Below are positions 17,203 through 25,800 of a stretch of DNA of 64,000 nucleotides, one piece after another. Both the position numbers and the translations under genes were made by a program. Position 1 is the first letter of the stretch. Each line of letters opens with the position of its first letter. The stretch is from Candidatus Viadribacter manganicus. Its GTDB lineage: Bacteria > Pseudomonadota > Alphaproteobacteria > Caulobacterales > Aquidulcibacteraceae. The notes below the pieces were generated by a model that saw only the letters and a list, made by a program, of their open reading frames with translations, ran no database searches and had not been told where the DNA came from. The stretch is taken from NCBI RefSeq assembly GCF_001679665.1, contig NZ_CP013244.1, positions 2,488,980 to 2,552,979 on the forward strand, read 5' to 3'.

Positions 17203-17708
17203 CCGTGGTGCGCGAGCAGACGGTTGCACCACCCGCTCTCGCGTCCTTGCCACCGATACTGCGATCCAGGTTGACCGGGAGGTAGCGACGGATCTGGCGT
17301 GATCGGTTCAACGTTTGCCAATGCCCGCTCCACCACCTTCGCGAGCCTTTCGCGTGCGCCAGCAATGTGAGTGGCAAAATCGTCCTGTCTTCCTTTGACG
17401 GCGCCGCCAAGGCCTCGGCTTTCGAAAGTCTCTAGGACGAAGCGGCTGGCTTTGCCGTCGCCCTGCAACGCTTTGCGTACTTCGAGCATTAGGATCGCCT
17501 TGAGCGCGGGCATTGTGCGCACGCGACCATCCACGGTCACCTGAACCCGCGTCGTTGCGACTTCCTCGACGATATCGTTGAGCGCCACCTGTCGCGGCTT
17601 CCGTCCGTGAGGGTTGCCACTCTGGCCAGGCTTGAACCGCGAGTGTTTGGGCGGACTGCAATAGCCAACAGCTTCGTCCGCCCGTTCGTCGTTGGGTCGT
17701 TTGGACAT
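17160..17708 (-). CDS. DUF5681 domain protein, phage-derived
   Basis: A 182-residue protein with the DUF5681 N-terminal signature GYCSPPKHSRFKPGQSGNPHGRKP (residues ~16-39). In phage and prophage genomes this domain lies near the terminase and DNA methyltransferase genes. ATG 17708 overlaps the stop of the truncated methyltransferase (TGATG). The C-terminal third is low in recognisable structure and runs into the 3' end of the convergent RidA fusion gene, so the original 3' end may have been lost. Role unknown. Confidence 0.65.
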   Translation of the reverse strand: MSKRPNDERADEAVGYCSPPKHSRFKPGQSGNPHGRKPRQVALNDIVEEVATTRVQVTVDGRVRTMPALKAILMLEVRKALQGDGKASRFVLETFESRGLGGAVKGRQDDFATHIAGARERLAKVVERALANVEPITPDPSLPPGQPGSQYRWQGRESGWCNRLLAHHGYGAFRVAITAIST

Positions 17709-18055
17709 CACGGCACTCCTTCCACGCAGTTCAGATCAGTTGGATGCACCGGAGCTAGGTCTTCGATCAGCTCGGGCTTGAGGCCGGTCATGGCGCTCCA
17801 GCGCGTCATCGCGACATCGACATATCCCGGAGCTAACTCGACGCCTCGGCAACGCCGGCCGGTTCGCTCGCACGCAATCAAGGTGGTGCCCGAGCCCAAG
17901 AAGGTGTCGAGAACGATTTCGCCACGCTTGGTGACATCGAGGATGGCGTCGGCGACTAAGCCAATGGGCTTCACCGTTGGATGGAGCGCCAAGTCGGCGC
18001 GCCGGGATCCTTGGAACGTGTTCACCGAAGGGTAGTCCCGTTGGTCCGGTTTCGG
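17708..18055 (-). pseudogene. truncated phage-type N6/N4 DNA methyltransferase, C-terminal part only
   Basis: The reading frame encodes DYPSVNTFQGSRRADLALHP followed by TVKP, DTFLGSGTTLIACERTGR and a C-terminal helix, matching the C-terminal third of N6_N4 methyltransferases (DxFxGSGTT is the SAM-binding motif I). Upstream an in-frame TGA follows within about 20 codons, and the DPPY catalytic motif and target-recognition region are absent, so it should be inactive. GTG 18025 could start a 105-residue product. With DUF5681 it marks a small prophage remnant. Confidence 0.75.
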
Positions 18056-18089
18056 CCGTGACGACCAAGTTCAACATTGTTCCGATGTT

Positions 18090-18431
18090 TCAGTCCTTAT
18101 CTCCAGCATCTCCAGTGCGCCATTGCTGGACGGCTTCGAGAGCTTGAGCCGCGTACATCACACTGGGACCTGCGCCCATGTAGATCGCGACTCCCATAGC
18201 ATCGCCGATCTCCTCATCGCTTGCGCCAGCAGCGACCGCGGCCTTGGCGTGAAACGTGATGCAAGGGTCGCAGCGAATTGCAACGGAGACCGCAAGCGCG
18301 ATGAGTTCCTTTGTTTTTGTGTCTAGTGTCGTCGGCTTCAGCGCAGCCTGCGCTTGCTGGCTAAAGGCGCGCATGACATCACTCTGCCGCCCCCTCAGTC
18401 GCGACACGAGTGTGTTCAGTTCCTGCGCCAT
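18090..18431 (-). CDS. carboxymuconolactone decarboxylase (AhpD-like) family protein
   Basis: A 113-residue all-helical protein from ATG 18431 (MAQELNTLVSRL); a 26-codon longer frame would overlap the ferredoxin reductase gene. The AhpD-type redox motif CDPCITFH with a downstream His-rich helix is present, which suggests peroxidase or disulfide-reductase activity rather than a ring-cleavage pathway role. It ends the gene string running leftward from the ferredoxin reductase, 31 bases apart. Confidence 0.82.
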   Translation of the reverse strand: MAQELNTLVSRLRGRQSDVMRAFSQQAQAALKPTTLDTKTKELIALAVSVAIRCDPCITFHAKAAVAAGASDEEIGDAMGVAIYMGAGPSVMYAAQALEAVQQWRTGDAGDKD

Positions 18432-18462
18432 CCTAGGCCAGTCTTTCAGCACTTGGTTCCTT

Positions 18463-19329
18463 TCAGCCGACGAACGCTTTCTCGACGACGAAATCGGCGG
18501 GAGCCGCATTCGAGCCTTCGACGAAGTTTTTGGCGTTTAGGATCGCCTGCATGTCGTGGATGAAGGGCAGGGAGCCGCAGACCATAACGCGATCACTGGC
18601 TGGGTTTAGGGGCGCGATGCTGAGATCGGAGAACATCTTGCCCGACCCAATGAGATCCGTTACCCGGCCGGAGCGGTGGCACGAGGTGCGTGTGCATGTG
18701 GCGTAGCGCATGACATGCAATGCGGCCGCTTCACCGATCAAGGGATCTTCGGGCAGCGCGTTGACGATGTCCTCGCTGTAGCGAAGCTCGGCCGCTTCGC
18801 GGCAAGTGTGCGTCACGATTATCTTTTCGAATTTTGTATAGGTTTCAGGCTCGCGCAGAAGGCTGGCGAAGGGTGCGAAACCTGTCCCGGTGGATAGCAC
18901 GAAGAGTCTACTGGCCGGCGTCAGCGCATCAAGCACCAGTGTGCCGGTGGGCTTCCGCGCCATGAGCACTTCGTCGCCCGGTTTGATGTGGCAGAGGCGC
19001 GATGTTAGCGGTCCGCTTGGAGCGATGATTGAATAGAATTCAAGCGTATCGTCCCAAGGCGGCGAAGCGATTGAATAGGCTCGCAGAAGCGGGCGGTCCT
19101 CCGTGCGCAGGCCAATCATCACAAACTCTCCGGCGCGGAACCGAAACGCTGCGGGGCGTGTGATCCGAAAACGGAAGAGGCGGTCGGTGTAATGTTTGAT
19201 CGCGAGTACGCGCTCGGTGGTGAGGTTCTCGGGGAGCGGCGCCAGGACCCGATCCGGTGTGCTCGAACGTTGCGGCGCGTCCGAGTGTTTCTCGGTCGCG
19301 CGCAAGAAGGGAAAGGTAAGCGTGCTCAT
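18463..19329 (-). CDS. fpr: ferredoxin-NADP+ reductase
   Basis: A 288-residue FAD enzyme exchanging electrons between NADPH and ferredoxin. ATG 19329 is preferred because AGGAAG precedes it; the longer frame overlaps the divergent repressor gene. FAD motif (RAYSIASPPW), NADP-binding GTGFAPFASLLR, and VMVCGSLPFIHDM are conserved, and the C-terminus VVEKAFVG is typical of bacterial Fpr with its aromatic-plus-extension end. A perfect FNR/FixK-type box lies 35-48 bases upstream. With the AhpD-like gene it suggests redox repair connected to sulfur stress. Confidence 0.88.
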   Translation of the reverse strand: MSTLTFPFLRATEKHSDAPQRSSTPDRVLAPLPENLTTERVLAIKHYTDRLFRFRITRPAAFRFRAGEFVMIGLRTEDRPLLRAYSIASPPWDDTLEFYSIIAPSGPLTSRLCHIKPGDEVLMARKPTGTLVLDALTPASRLFVLSTGTGFAPFASLLREPETYTKFEKIIVTHTCREAAELRYSEDIVNALPEDPLIGEAAALHVMRYATCTRTSCHRSGRVTDLIGSGKMFSDLSIAPLNPASDRVMVCGSLPFIHDMQAILNAKNFVEGSNAAPADFVVEKAFVG

Positions 19330-19363
19330 CTTCCTTATTTGCGGCAGGGCGCATTGCGCGGAT

Positions 19364-19377
19364 TTGATCCGCATCAA
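19364..19377. promoter_or_regulatory. perfect FNR/FixK-type box
   Basis: TTGATCCGCATCAA is an exact TTGAT-N4-ATCAA anaerobox in the 98-base region between the ferredoxin reductase and repressor genes. Centred at 19370.5, it is about 42 bases from the reductase ATG. It is also 35 bases before a TAATAT -10-like hexamer on the plus strand, so a class II position for the repressor gene is plausible. FixK encoded at 60298 has the matching ETVSR recognition helix. Confidence 0.65.
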
Positions 19378-19388
19378 GGAGTTGGCAA

Positions 19389-19412
19389 AACATGCGTTGA
19401 TGCTAATATATG
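19389..19412. promoter_or_regulatory. putative BigR/SqrR-like operator over the arsR -10 region
   Basis: AACATGCGT (19389) followed by CTAATATATG (19403-19412). Both elements recur in front of the sulfide:quinone oxidoreductase gene (CATATATATTAG and AACATGCGT, 21711-21731). TAATAT at 19404 would be the -10 hexamer, so a repressor bound here would block its own transcription. Confidence 0.5.
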
Positions 19413-19427
19413 TCGCAGGAGCGTTTG

Positions 19428-19748
19428 ATGGCGACGGCGACGAAAAGCAAGAGAGCAATACGAGATCTTGAGAGCAGGGCCGGTGAGGCCGCGGAGCTTC
19501 TCAAATTACTCGCGAACGATCAGCGGCTCATCATCCTTTGCCGGCTAAGCGCTGATGAAATGGCAGTTTCTGAATTGGGCGAGTATGTGAACCTCACCCA
19601 GTCTGCGCTGTCGCAGCATTTGGCAAAGCTCCGCGCGCATGGTCTTGTTGCAACTCGGCGAGAAGGTCAGAACGTTTACTATCGACTTGCCAATCCGACG
19701 GCCCAGAAGCTGGTCGGTGCGCTGTGCGAATTGTATGGCGGCAAGTGA
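19428..19748 (+). CDS. bigR: ArsR-family persulfide-sensing repressor (BigR/SqrR/YgaV-like)
   Basis: A 106-residue winged-helix repressor. The ATG at 19428 has CAGGAG six bases upstream; an ATG 18 bases earlier lies inside the probable promoter. Cys38 (LIILCRL) and Cys100 (GALCELY) correspond to the two cysteines that SqrR/BigR proteins link by a polysulfide bridge when sulfide accumulates. The HTH (LTQSALSQHLAKLRAHGLVATRREGQ) is close to that group. Next to sqr, trxC and two-cysteine redox genes, a role in derepressing sulfide detoxification is well supported by context. Confidence 0.85.
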   Translation: MATATKSKRAIRDLESRAGEAAELLKLLANDQRLIILCRLSADEMAVSELGEYVNLTQSALSQHLAKLRAHGLVATRREGQNVYYRLANPTAQKLVGALCELYGGK

Positions 19749-19751
19749 TGT

Positions 19752-19955
19752 TTACTTGAATAAAGTGCCCGGCTTGAAACCCAGCCGTTTGAAAACCATC
19801 GCCGCCGGGCAAAATCCCGTGAACGCCGATTGAAACATGTTGAGACCGGCGAAGGCTGACAAGAGCACCCAATAGGGGTGAACCCAAATGGCCAGCGTCA
19901 ATCCGGTCAGCACCACGATGCCGGCGAATGCGAAAACTGCACGATCAATTGTCAT
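19752..19955 (-). CDS. DUF2892 (YgaP-type) small membrane protein
   Basis: A 67-residue protein with two hydrophobic helices and the family motif NMFQSAFTGFCPAAMVFKRLG. DUF2892 domains form the membrane part of YgaP sulfurtransferases and accompany sulfur-oxidation or persulfide genes. The Cys between the helices is invariant in the group. The start overlaps the trxC stop (ATGA). It is the last gene of the sqr-trxC-DUF2892 operon and converges on the repressor gene. A second DUF2892 gene lies at 26150. Confidence 0.85.
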   Translation of the reverse strand: MTIDRAVFAFAGIVVLTGLTLAIWVHPYWVLLSAFAGLNMFQSAFTGFCPAAMVFKRLGFKPGTLFK

Positions 19956-20401
19956 GATTGTTTCTCCGTAACAGAGAGCGGCGCCAGTGCGCGGCTAAGC
20001 CATGCGTTCAATTGGTCGGCCGTCATTAAGCCCGCTTGGCGAGCAACCTCGCGGCCGTTGTGGAAGAGGATGAGCGCGGGAATGCCGCGAACACCAAGTT
20101 GGGCCGGGGCGCGCGTTTGATCGGCGTTGAGTTTCAAGAAACGCACATCGGGTTCGAAGTGCTGAGCGGCCGCAGCGAAAGTGGGCGCCATCATGCGGCA
20201 CGGGCCGCACCAGGGCGCCCAGACATCGACCAGCACCGGCGCCGAGGTGAGTTTGAGGTGCGCCGCGAAGGCGGCGTCATCGACATCGATCGGCGCGCCT
20301 GTGAAGAGTTTTTCGCCACAACGACCGCACTTGGCGGCGTGCGGATCGCCAGCGCCGATGCGATTGCCGACGCCGCAAGAGGGACAGGCAACTTGGCTCA
20401 T
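19952..20401 (-). CDS. trxC: thioredoxin TrxC (thioredoxin 2)
   Basis: A 149-residue thioredoxin with an N-terminal zinc-ribbon of four cysteines (Cys6, Cys9, Cys25, Cys28) and the active site WCGPC (Cys65, Cys68), the layout of E. coli thioredoxin 2. It reduces protein disulfides and can strip persulfides. ATG 20401 overlaps the sqr stop, so the longer frame inside sqr is not used. In this operon it probably accepts sulfane sulfur or repairs oxidised thiols made by the quinone oxidoreductase. Confidence 0.9.
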   Translation of the reverse strand: MSQVACPSCGVGNRIGAGDPHAAKCGRCGEKLFTGAPIDVDDAAFAAHLKLTSAPVLVDVWAPWCGPCRMMAPTFAAAAQHFEPDVRFLKLNADQTRAPAQLGVRGIPALILFHNGREVARQAGLMTADQLNAWLSRALAPLSVTEKQS

Positions 20402-21678
20402 CGTTTGGTCTCTTTCAGTTTGGCGATGCCTAAAACCTTGAGAGCGAGCGCCTCGTAAAATGTCTCGCTTTGGCCGCGCCGAAGCTTGCCGAGGAAGTAT
20501 TTCTCGAACTGCTCTTTTGCGAGATGCACCCATTTGCCGTGGGCGGACCAATTGACATTGCGCGGGGGGATTTGTGGCTGGGCGATGAACGCAACGCCTT
20601 CATCCCCGAAGTCGGCGAGGCAGACCGCGTTCCACGTCGCTTGTTCTTGCGGCGCTTTCTTGCGTAGCAATGCGCCGATGTTCTTGGCCGTGGCGGTGAC
20701 CATGGACTCAATCATGAAGCCGGTTTTGGGGACGCCAACAGGAACGGGCGTCTTGCCCGTTGGTGGAATGGCAACCGCGACGCCAATACCAAACACATTC
20801 GGATAGGTGGGATTGCGCTGGTATTTATCGACAATGACGAACCCGCGCGGGTTGACCAACCCTTCGATACCCGAGATCGCTGGAACGCCTCGGAAGGCCG
20901 GGAGCATCATCGAGAACTTGAAGGGCAGTTCGTGGGTGGTCTTGACGGCGCCGTCGTCGCTTAGCTCTTCAACTTTCATCTTGCCGGCTTCAACTTTGGC
21001 GACGCGCGCGTTGGTGATCCATTTGATGTGCCGCTCGCGCATTTCGCTTTCGAGCAAGCCCTTCGTATCGCCAACTCCATCAAGACCAAGGTGGCCAACG
21101 TAAGGTTCGGCGGTTACGAACGTCATCGGCACTTGGTCACGCAGCTTACGGCGGCGCAGCTCAGTGTCGAGGATCATCGCGAACTCGTAGGCAGGTCCGT
21201 AACAGGATGCGCCCTGAACGGCGCCGACTACGATGGGACCGGGCGCGTCGCAGAATACGTCAAATGCAGTTGCTGTGCGTTCCGCGTGATCCACGTGGCA
21301 GATCGATTGGGTGAACCGTTCGGGTCCGAGGCCCTCGATCTCGTCGAACGCGAGATCGGGCCCTGTTGCGATGACGAGATAGTCGTAAACGAGCGACGTC
21401 CCATCGCTCAGCTCAAGCCGGTTTTCAGCAGGATGGACGCGCTTTGCGCCCATCGACAGGAACTCGATACCCTTGCGTTTCATCACGGAGGGCAGCTGCA
21501 CTTCGATGGCGTCGCGATCACGCCAGCTCACTGCCACCCACGGATTGGAGGGTACAAAGTGGTAGGTATCGCCCTTGGAAATGAGGACGATTCTGTCTGA
21601 GGCGCTCGCTTCGGCTTTGATCTCATAGGCCGCCAGAACTCCGCCTAGACCGGCGCCAAGTATTGCAACGGTCGCCAT
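20398..21678 (-). CDS. sqr: sulfide:quinone oxidoreductase
   Basis: A 426-residue FAD protein of the membrane periphery that oxidises sulfide to polysulfide and reduces quinone. ATG 21678 has GGAGGAAACAAG in front and opens with the dinucleotide motif AILGAGLGG. Cys127 (SICHVDHA), Cys159 (GASCYGPAYEF) and Cys353 (AVCLADFGDEG) occupy the positions of the three redox/FAD-linked cysteines of characterised SQR (128, 160 and 356 in Acidithiobacillus as I recall). Paralogous FCSD-like or NDH-2 proteins lack this set. It is first in an operon with trxC and DUF2892. Confidence 0.85.
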   Translation of the reverse strand: MATVAILGAGLGGVLAAYEIKAEASASDRIVLISKGDTYHFVPSNPWVAVSWRDRDAIEVQLPSVMKRKGIEFLSMGAKRVHPAENRLELSDGTSLVYDYLVIATGPDLAFDEIEGLGPERFTQSICHVDHAERTATAFDVFCDAPGPIVVGAVQGASCYGPAYEFAMILDTELRRRKLRDQVPMTFVTAEPYVGHLGLDGVGDTKGLLESEMRERHIKWITNARVAKVEAGKMKVEELSDDGAVKTTHELPFKFSMMLPAFRGVPAISGIEGLVNPRGFVIVDKYQRNPTYPNVFGIGVAVAIPPTGKTPVPVGVPKTGFMIESMVTATAKNIGALLRKKAPQEQATWNAVCLADFGDEGVAFIAQPQIPPRNVNWSAHGKWVHLAKEQFEKYFLGKLRRGQSETFYEALALKVLGIAKLKETKR

Positions 21679-21690
21679 CTTGTTTCCTCC

Positions 21691-21739
21691 CGACGCTCGG
21701 AGCGTCGTTGCATATATATTAGAACATGCGTATATACGC
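21691..21739. promoter_or_regulatory. sqr promoter/operator region
   Basis: Three dyads lie upstream of sqr: CGACGCTC-G-GAGCGTCG (21691-21707, probably the mRNA leader), CATATATATTAG (21711-21722) followed by AACATGCGT, and the perfect 12-base palindrome GCGTATATACGC (21728-21739). The middle elements match those at the repressor gene promoter, which supports control of sqr by the BigR-like protein. Confidence 0.5.
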
Positions 21740-21850
21740 AAGTATGCGAGTCTGCTGTGCTGAGAATATCGCTGTTCCGGCAGCTGCCGCCTTGATCTCA
21801 CGCAAGGTCAGGAGAGCCGTAGCGTCGCAGGGTCAGACGAGGAGTCGGCG

Positions 21851-22882
21851 ATGAGACGGGTTCAAGGATTGCTTGCAGCACTGGTTCTGCTTGGCGCCTG
21901 CGGGCGCCAGCTGCCTGTCGCGCATGCGCCTTCTGCCCCGGCTGGAGAGCAATTGTTGATCCAGCGAGCGGCGGTTCCCGACTACAAGACGGTGTCGGCA
22001 ATCCTAACAAGCCGTGATGTTGGGGATGCGCGCGCCCGCATCGGGGGCACGCTCAGTCGCCTCTTGGTGCGCGAAGGCGATCAGGTGCGCCGCGGTCAGG
22101 TCGTCGCGATCATTAGCGATCAGCGCTTAGCGCTCGAGGCGCAGGCTGGCGCAGCCACTGTGGCTGCAGCCGAAGCGGCCGCAGAGCGCGCGCGGGCCGA
22201 TCAAGCGCGCTTTCAAGTGTTGTTCGACCGCGGTTTCCTCGCCCAGGCGCGCATGGATCAGATCAATGCGGATACACGCGCGGCGGAGGCCCAACTGCGC
22301 GCCGCGCGTTCGCAGGGCGGCGCCCTCTCTGAGGCCAGCGCGCAGGGACGAGTGCTTGCGCCTGCGGATGGTCGAGTTACACGCGCGCCGATCCCACAAG
22401 GCGCCGTGGTGATGCCTGGCGAAGTTGTCGTCGCGATCGCCACCGGTGCGCGCGTGCTTCGCTTGGAACTTCCTGAAGGCCAAGCGCAGTACATTCAAGA
22501 AGGGCAGGACATCCGCATTCTCAGCACAGATGAGGGCGCAGAGGCGCTCTCTGTGCGCGTGCGCCAAGTCTACCCCGCGATTGAGAACGGCCGCGTTATG
22601 GCCGATTTGGATGCGCGCGGACTTGAAGGCGGGTTTGTCGGAGCGCGCGTGCGTGTCCTAATCCCAGCAGGCCAACGCGAGGCGATCGTCATCCCGGCGC
22701 GCTATATCCAGACTAGGTACGGTGTCGACTATGTGCGCCTCATGCGCGCAGAAGGCGCTGTCATTGATGCGCCGGTCCAACGCGGCAGCGCCGTGCCAAC
22801 GGAGGCGATGGCGGATGGTGTGGAAATACTATCCGGTCTTGAACCAGGGGATGTCATAGTTCCTCCTGAGGCGCGGACATGA
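21851..22882 (+). CDS. RND efflux periplasmic adaptor (MFP) lipoprotein
   Basis: A 343-residue membrane-fusion protein. The signal peptide ends in lipobox LLGACG (Cys17). Next come a lipoyl half-motif (GGTLSRLLVREGDQVRRGQVVA), an alanine-rich coiled-coil hairpin (~95-150) and the returning lipoyl half (GRVLAPADGRVTRAPIPQGAVV). It links the inner-membrane RND pump to an outer-membrane channel that is not encoded here. The stop overlaps the permease start (ATGA). No metal-binding extension is seen, so an organic efflux substrate or housekeeping export is more likely than metals. Confidence 0.87.
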   Translation: MRRVQGLLAALVLLGACGRQLPVAHAPSAPAGEQLLIQRAAVPDYKTVSAILTSRDVGDARARIGGTLSRLLVREGDQVRRGQVVAIISDQRLALEAQAGAATVAAAEAAAERARADQARFQVLFDRGFLAQARMDQINADTRAAEAQLRAARSQGGALSEASAQGRVLAPADGRVTRAPIPQGAVVMPGEVVVAIATGARVLRLELPEGQAQYIQEGQDIRILSTDEGAEALSVRVRQVYPAIENGRVMADLDARGLEGGFVGARVRVLIPAGQREAIVIPARYIQTRYGVDYVRLMRAEGAVIDAPVQRGSAVPTEAMADGVEILSGLEPGDVIVPPEART

Positions 22883-25800
22883 GCCTCGGGATCTCCGGTT
22901 CGCTGACGAAGGGCACGATCCGTTCGCCGCTCACGCCGCTATTCTTGTTGACGGCGCTCGCGGTAGGGCTGCTCGCGCTGTTCACCATACCGCGCGAAGA
23001 AGAGCCGCAAATTTCGGTGCCTCTCGTGGACATCAGCGTGCGGGCTGACGGCCTGCGTGCGCCCGACGCTGTGGAACTCATAACCAAGCCGCTTGAGACG
23101 ATCGTAAGGGGCATCGAGGGTGTCGAGCACGTCTACAGCCAGACAGAAGATGATCGTGCCCTCGTAACGGCGCGCTTTCTCGTTGGCACTGATCCCGACG
23201 ATGCGATCGTTCGCATCCAGCAGGAAATCAGAGCTAACTACGATCGTATTCCGGTTGGCATACCAGAGCCGCAGATCGTGGCGCGCGGCGTCAACGATGT
23301 TCCGATCATGGTGATCACACTCTCTCCGAGCGCGATGGCCGCGGATCGGTGGGATGATAGTGCGCTTTATCGGGTCGCTGATGAGCTTCAGAGCGAGCTG
23401 ATGAAGGTAGACGATGTGGGTCTCACCTTCATCGTTGGAGGGCGGCCACAGGAAATTCGCGTCGCCCCTGACCCCGGTCGCCTCGCTCTTTACGGCGTAC
23501 CGCTGGGCCGCGTCATTGAAGCCGTCAGCAATGCGAACCGCGCGTTTCCCGGCGGAGATCTGCGTGGACGCGAGGGCACAAACTCCACCGCCGTTGGCCA
23601 AACGTTGGATGATCCGGCGGAGATCGGCCTGCTTACGGTGCAAGCGGCTGACGGCCGAACCGTCTATATCCGTGATATCGCCGAGGTGACTCTCGGGCCT
23701 CGCGAGGACCAAGCTCGTGTTTGGCGCTTCACGCGCGACGGCGAACATCAACGCATGGCGCCGGCGGTAAGTATCGCCGTCGCCAAGCGAGACGGCGCCA
23801 ATGCCGTCGTGGTTTCTCAGGCCATCGAGGCGCGGTTGAGAGCGCTGGAAGGAAGCTTGATCCCACAAGGCGTAGACGTCGCCATCACGCGCAATTACGG
23901 CGAGACCGCGAATGAAAAGGCGAACGAGCTGCTGTTGCACCTTGGCTTGGCGACGCTCTCCATTGTTGCGCTGATTTTCTTCGCTATTGGGCGACGCGAG
24001 GCGATGGTGACGGCGGTGGTGATCCCGACCACGATCCTACTCACGCTCTTCGCGTCTAATCTCATGGGCTATACGATCAATCGCGTCAGCCTGTTCGCCG
24101 TCATTTTCTCCATTGGCATTCTCGTCGACGACGCAATCGTAATCATCGAGAATATCGCGCGCCATTGGGCCGCGCGTGATGGCCGTTCGCGCGTCGACGC
24201 CGCCATCGCGGCCGTCGCCGAAGTTGGAAATCCGACAATCGTCGCAACGCTCACTGTCGTAGCGGCGTTGCTGCCAATGATGTTCGTTTCCGGATTGATG
24301 GGGCCCTACATGGCGCCGATCCCGGCCAATGCCTCGGCAGCAATGCTGTTTTCATTCTTCGTCGCAGTCGTCATCGCTCCTTGGCTGATGCTCAAGTTTG
24401 CGCCGAAGAATGAGGCCGCTACGGCGCAAGGGGCAGCGCACCGGCACGACGAAGAAGGCTTGTTCGGGCGGCTTTATCGCCGCGTCGCCGCGCCCATTAT
24501 TCGCTCCCGCAAAGGAGCGCGTCGGTTTTTGGTCATTGTTGGTGTCGCGACTTTGGTTGCCTGCACGCTGTTCGCCACACGCACAGTGCGTGTGAAGCTG
24601 CTGCCGTTCGACAACAAGTCCGAAGTGCAAGTTGTTGTCGATCTGCCTGAGGGCGCCTCACTAGAGGCCACCGAGCGCGTCCTCATCGAAGCTGCCGGCA
24701 TTTCCCAAAGTGTGCCCGAAGTCGTATCCGTGGATGCGTATGCAGGCACGGCTGCGCCCTTCAACTTCAACGGCCTCGTTCGGCACTACTATATGCGCCA
24801 GCGCCCGGAATTGGGTGATCTGCAATTGACCCTGCTGCCAAAAGGCGAGCGCAGCCGTACGAGCCACGCCATCGCACTTGATCTGCGCCGGCGCCTCCAG
24901 GCTCTCTCGTTGCCGGAAGGATCGGTCATCCGCATCGTCGAGGTGCCGCCTGGTCCGCCAGTTATCGCGACGTTGCTGGCGGAAGTGTATGGTCCAGATG
25001 CGCGAACCCGCCGCGAGACGGCGCGACAGCTGCAGGACATCTTTCGCCAGGTTCCGTATCTGGTGGATATCGACAATGGTTATGGCGTTCCGCGGCCTCG
25101 CCTGCGCCTCACGCCCAACCGCGAGCAGATAGAATTCTTCGGCGTCTCCGAACGCGACATGATGGATAGCGTTGCGGTCGCGATGGGCGGTCAAGTGATT
25201 GGCTACTCGCATCGCGGTGAAGGACGCAATCCAATCGAGATCGCGCTGCGACTGCCGCAATCAGCGCGGTCTTGGAACCAGAACTTGGCGTCGATGCCGG
25301 TTGCGGCGACGCAGAACGGGGCGCGCCTCGTCGAACTGGGCGAGTTGGTGTCGGTGCAGGAGGAAGAGGGATCATATCCCATCTTCCGCCGCAACGGTCG
25401 CTACGCCGAAATGGTGATGGCGGAACTTGCCGGCGCGTATGAGGCGCCGATCTACGGAATGCTCGATGTGGAGCGGCTCGTGCGCGAGCACGATTGGGGC
25501 GCTGTAGAGCGGCCGCAAATCCTAATGCATGGCCAGCCCGCGAACGAGAACGCGCCTTCGATTTTGTGGGATGGTGAGTGGGAGATCACTTACGTGACCT
25601 TCCGCGATATGGGCGCAGCGTTCATGGTGGCGATCCTCGCTATCTACATTCTCGTGGTGGCGCAGTTCAAAAGCTTCAAACTGCCTCTGGTCATTTTGAC
25701 GCCGATACCGCTCACACTCATTGGCATCGTGATCGGGCACATCCTCTTCAATGCGCCATTCACGGCGACATCGATGATCGGCTTCATCGCGCTCGCGGGC

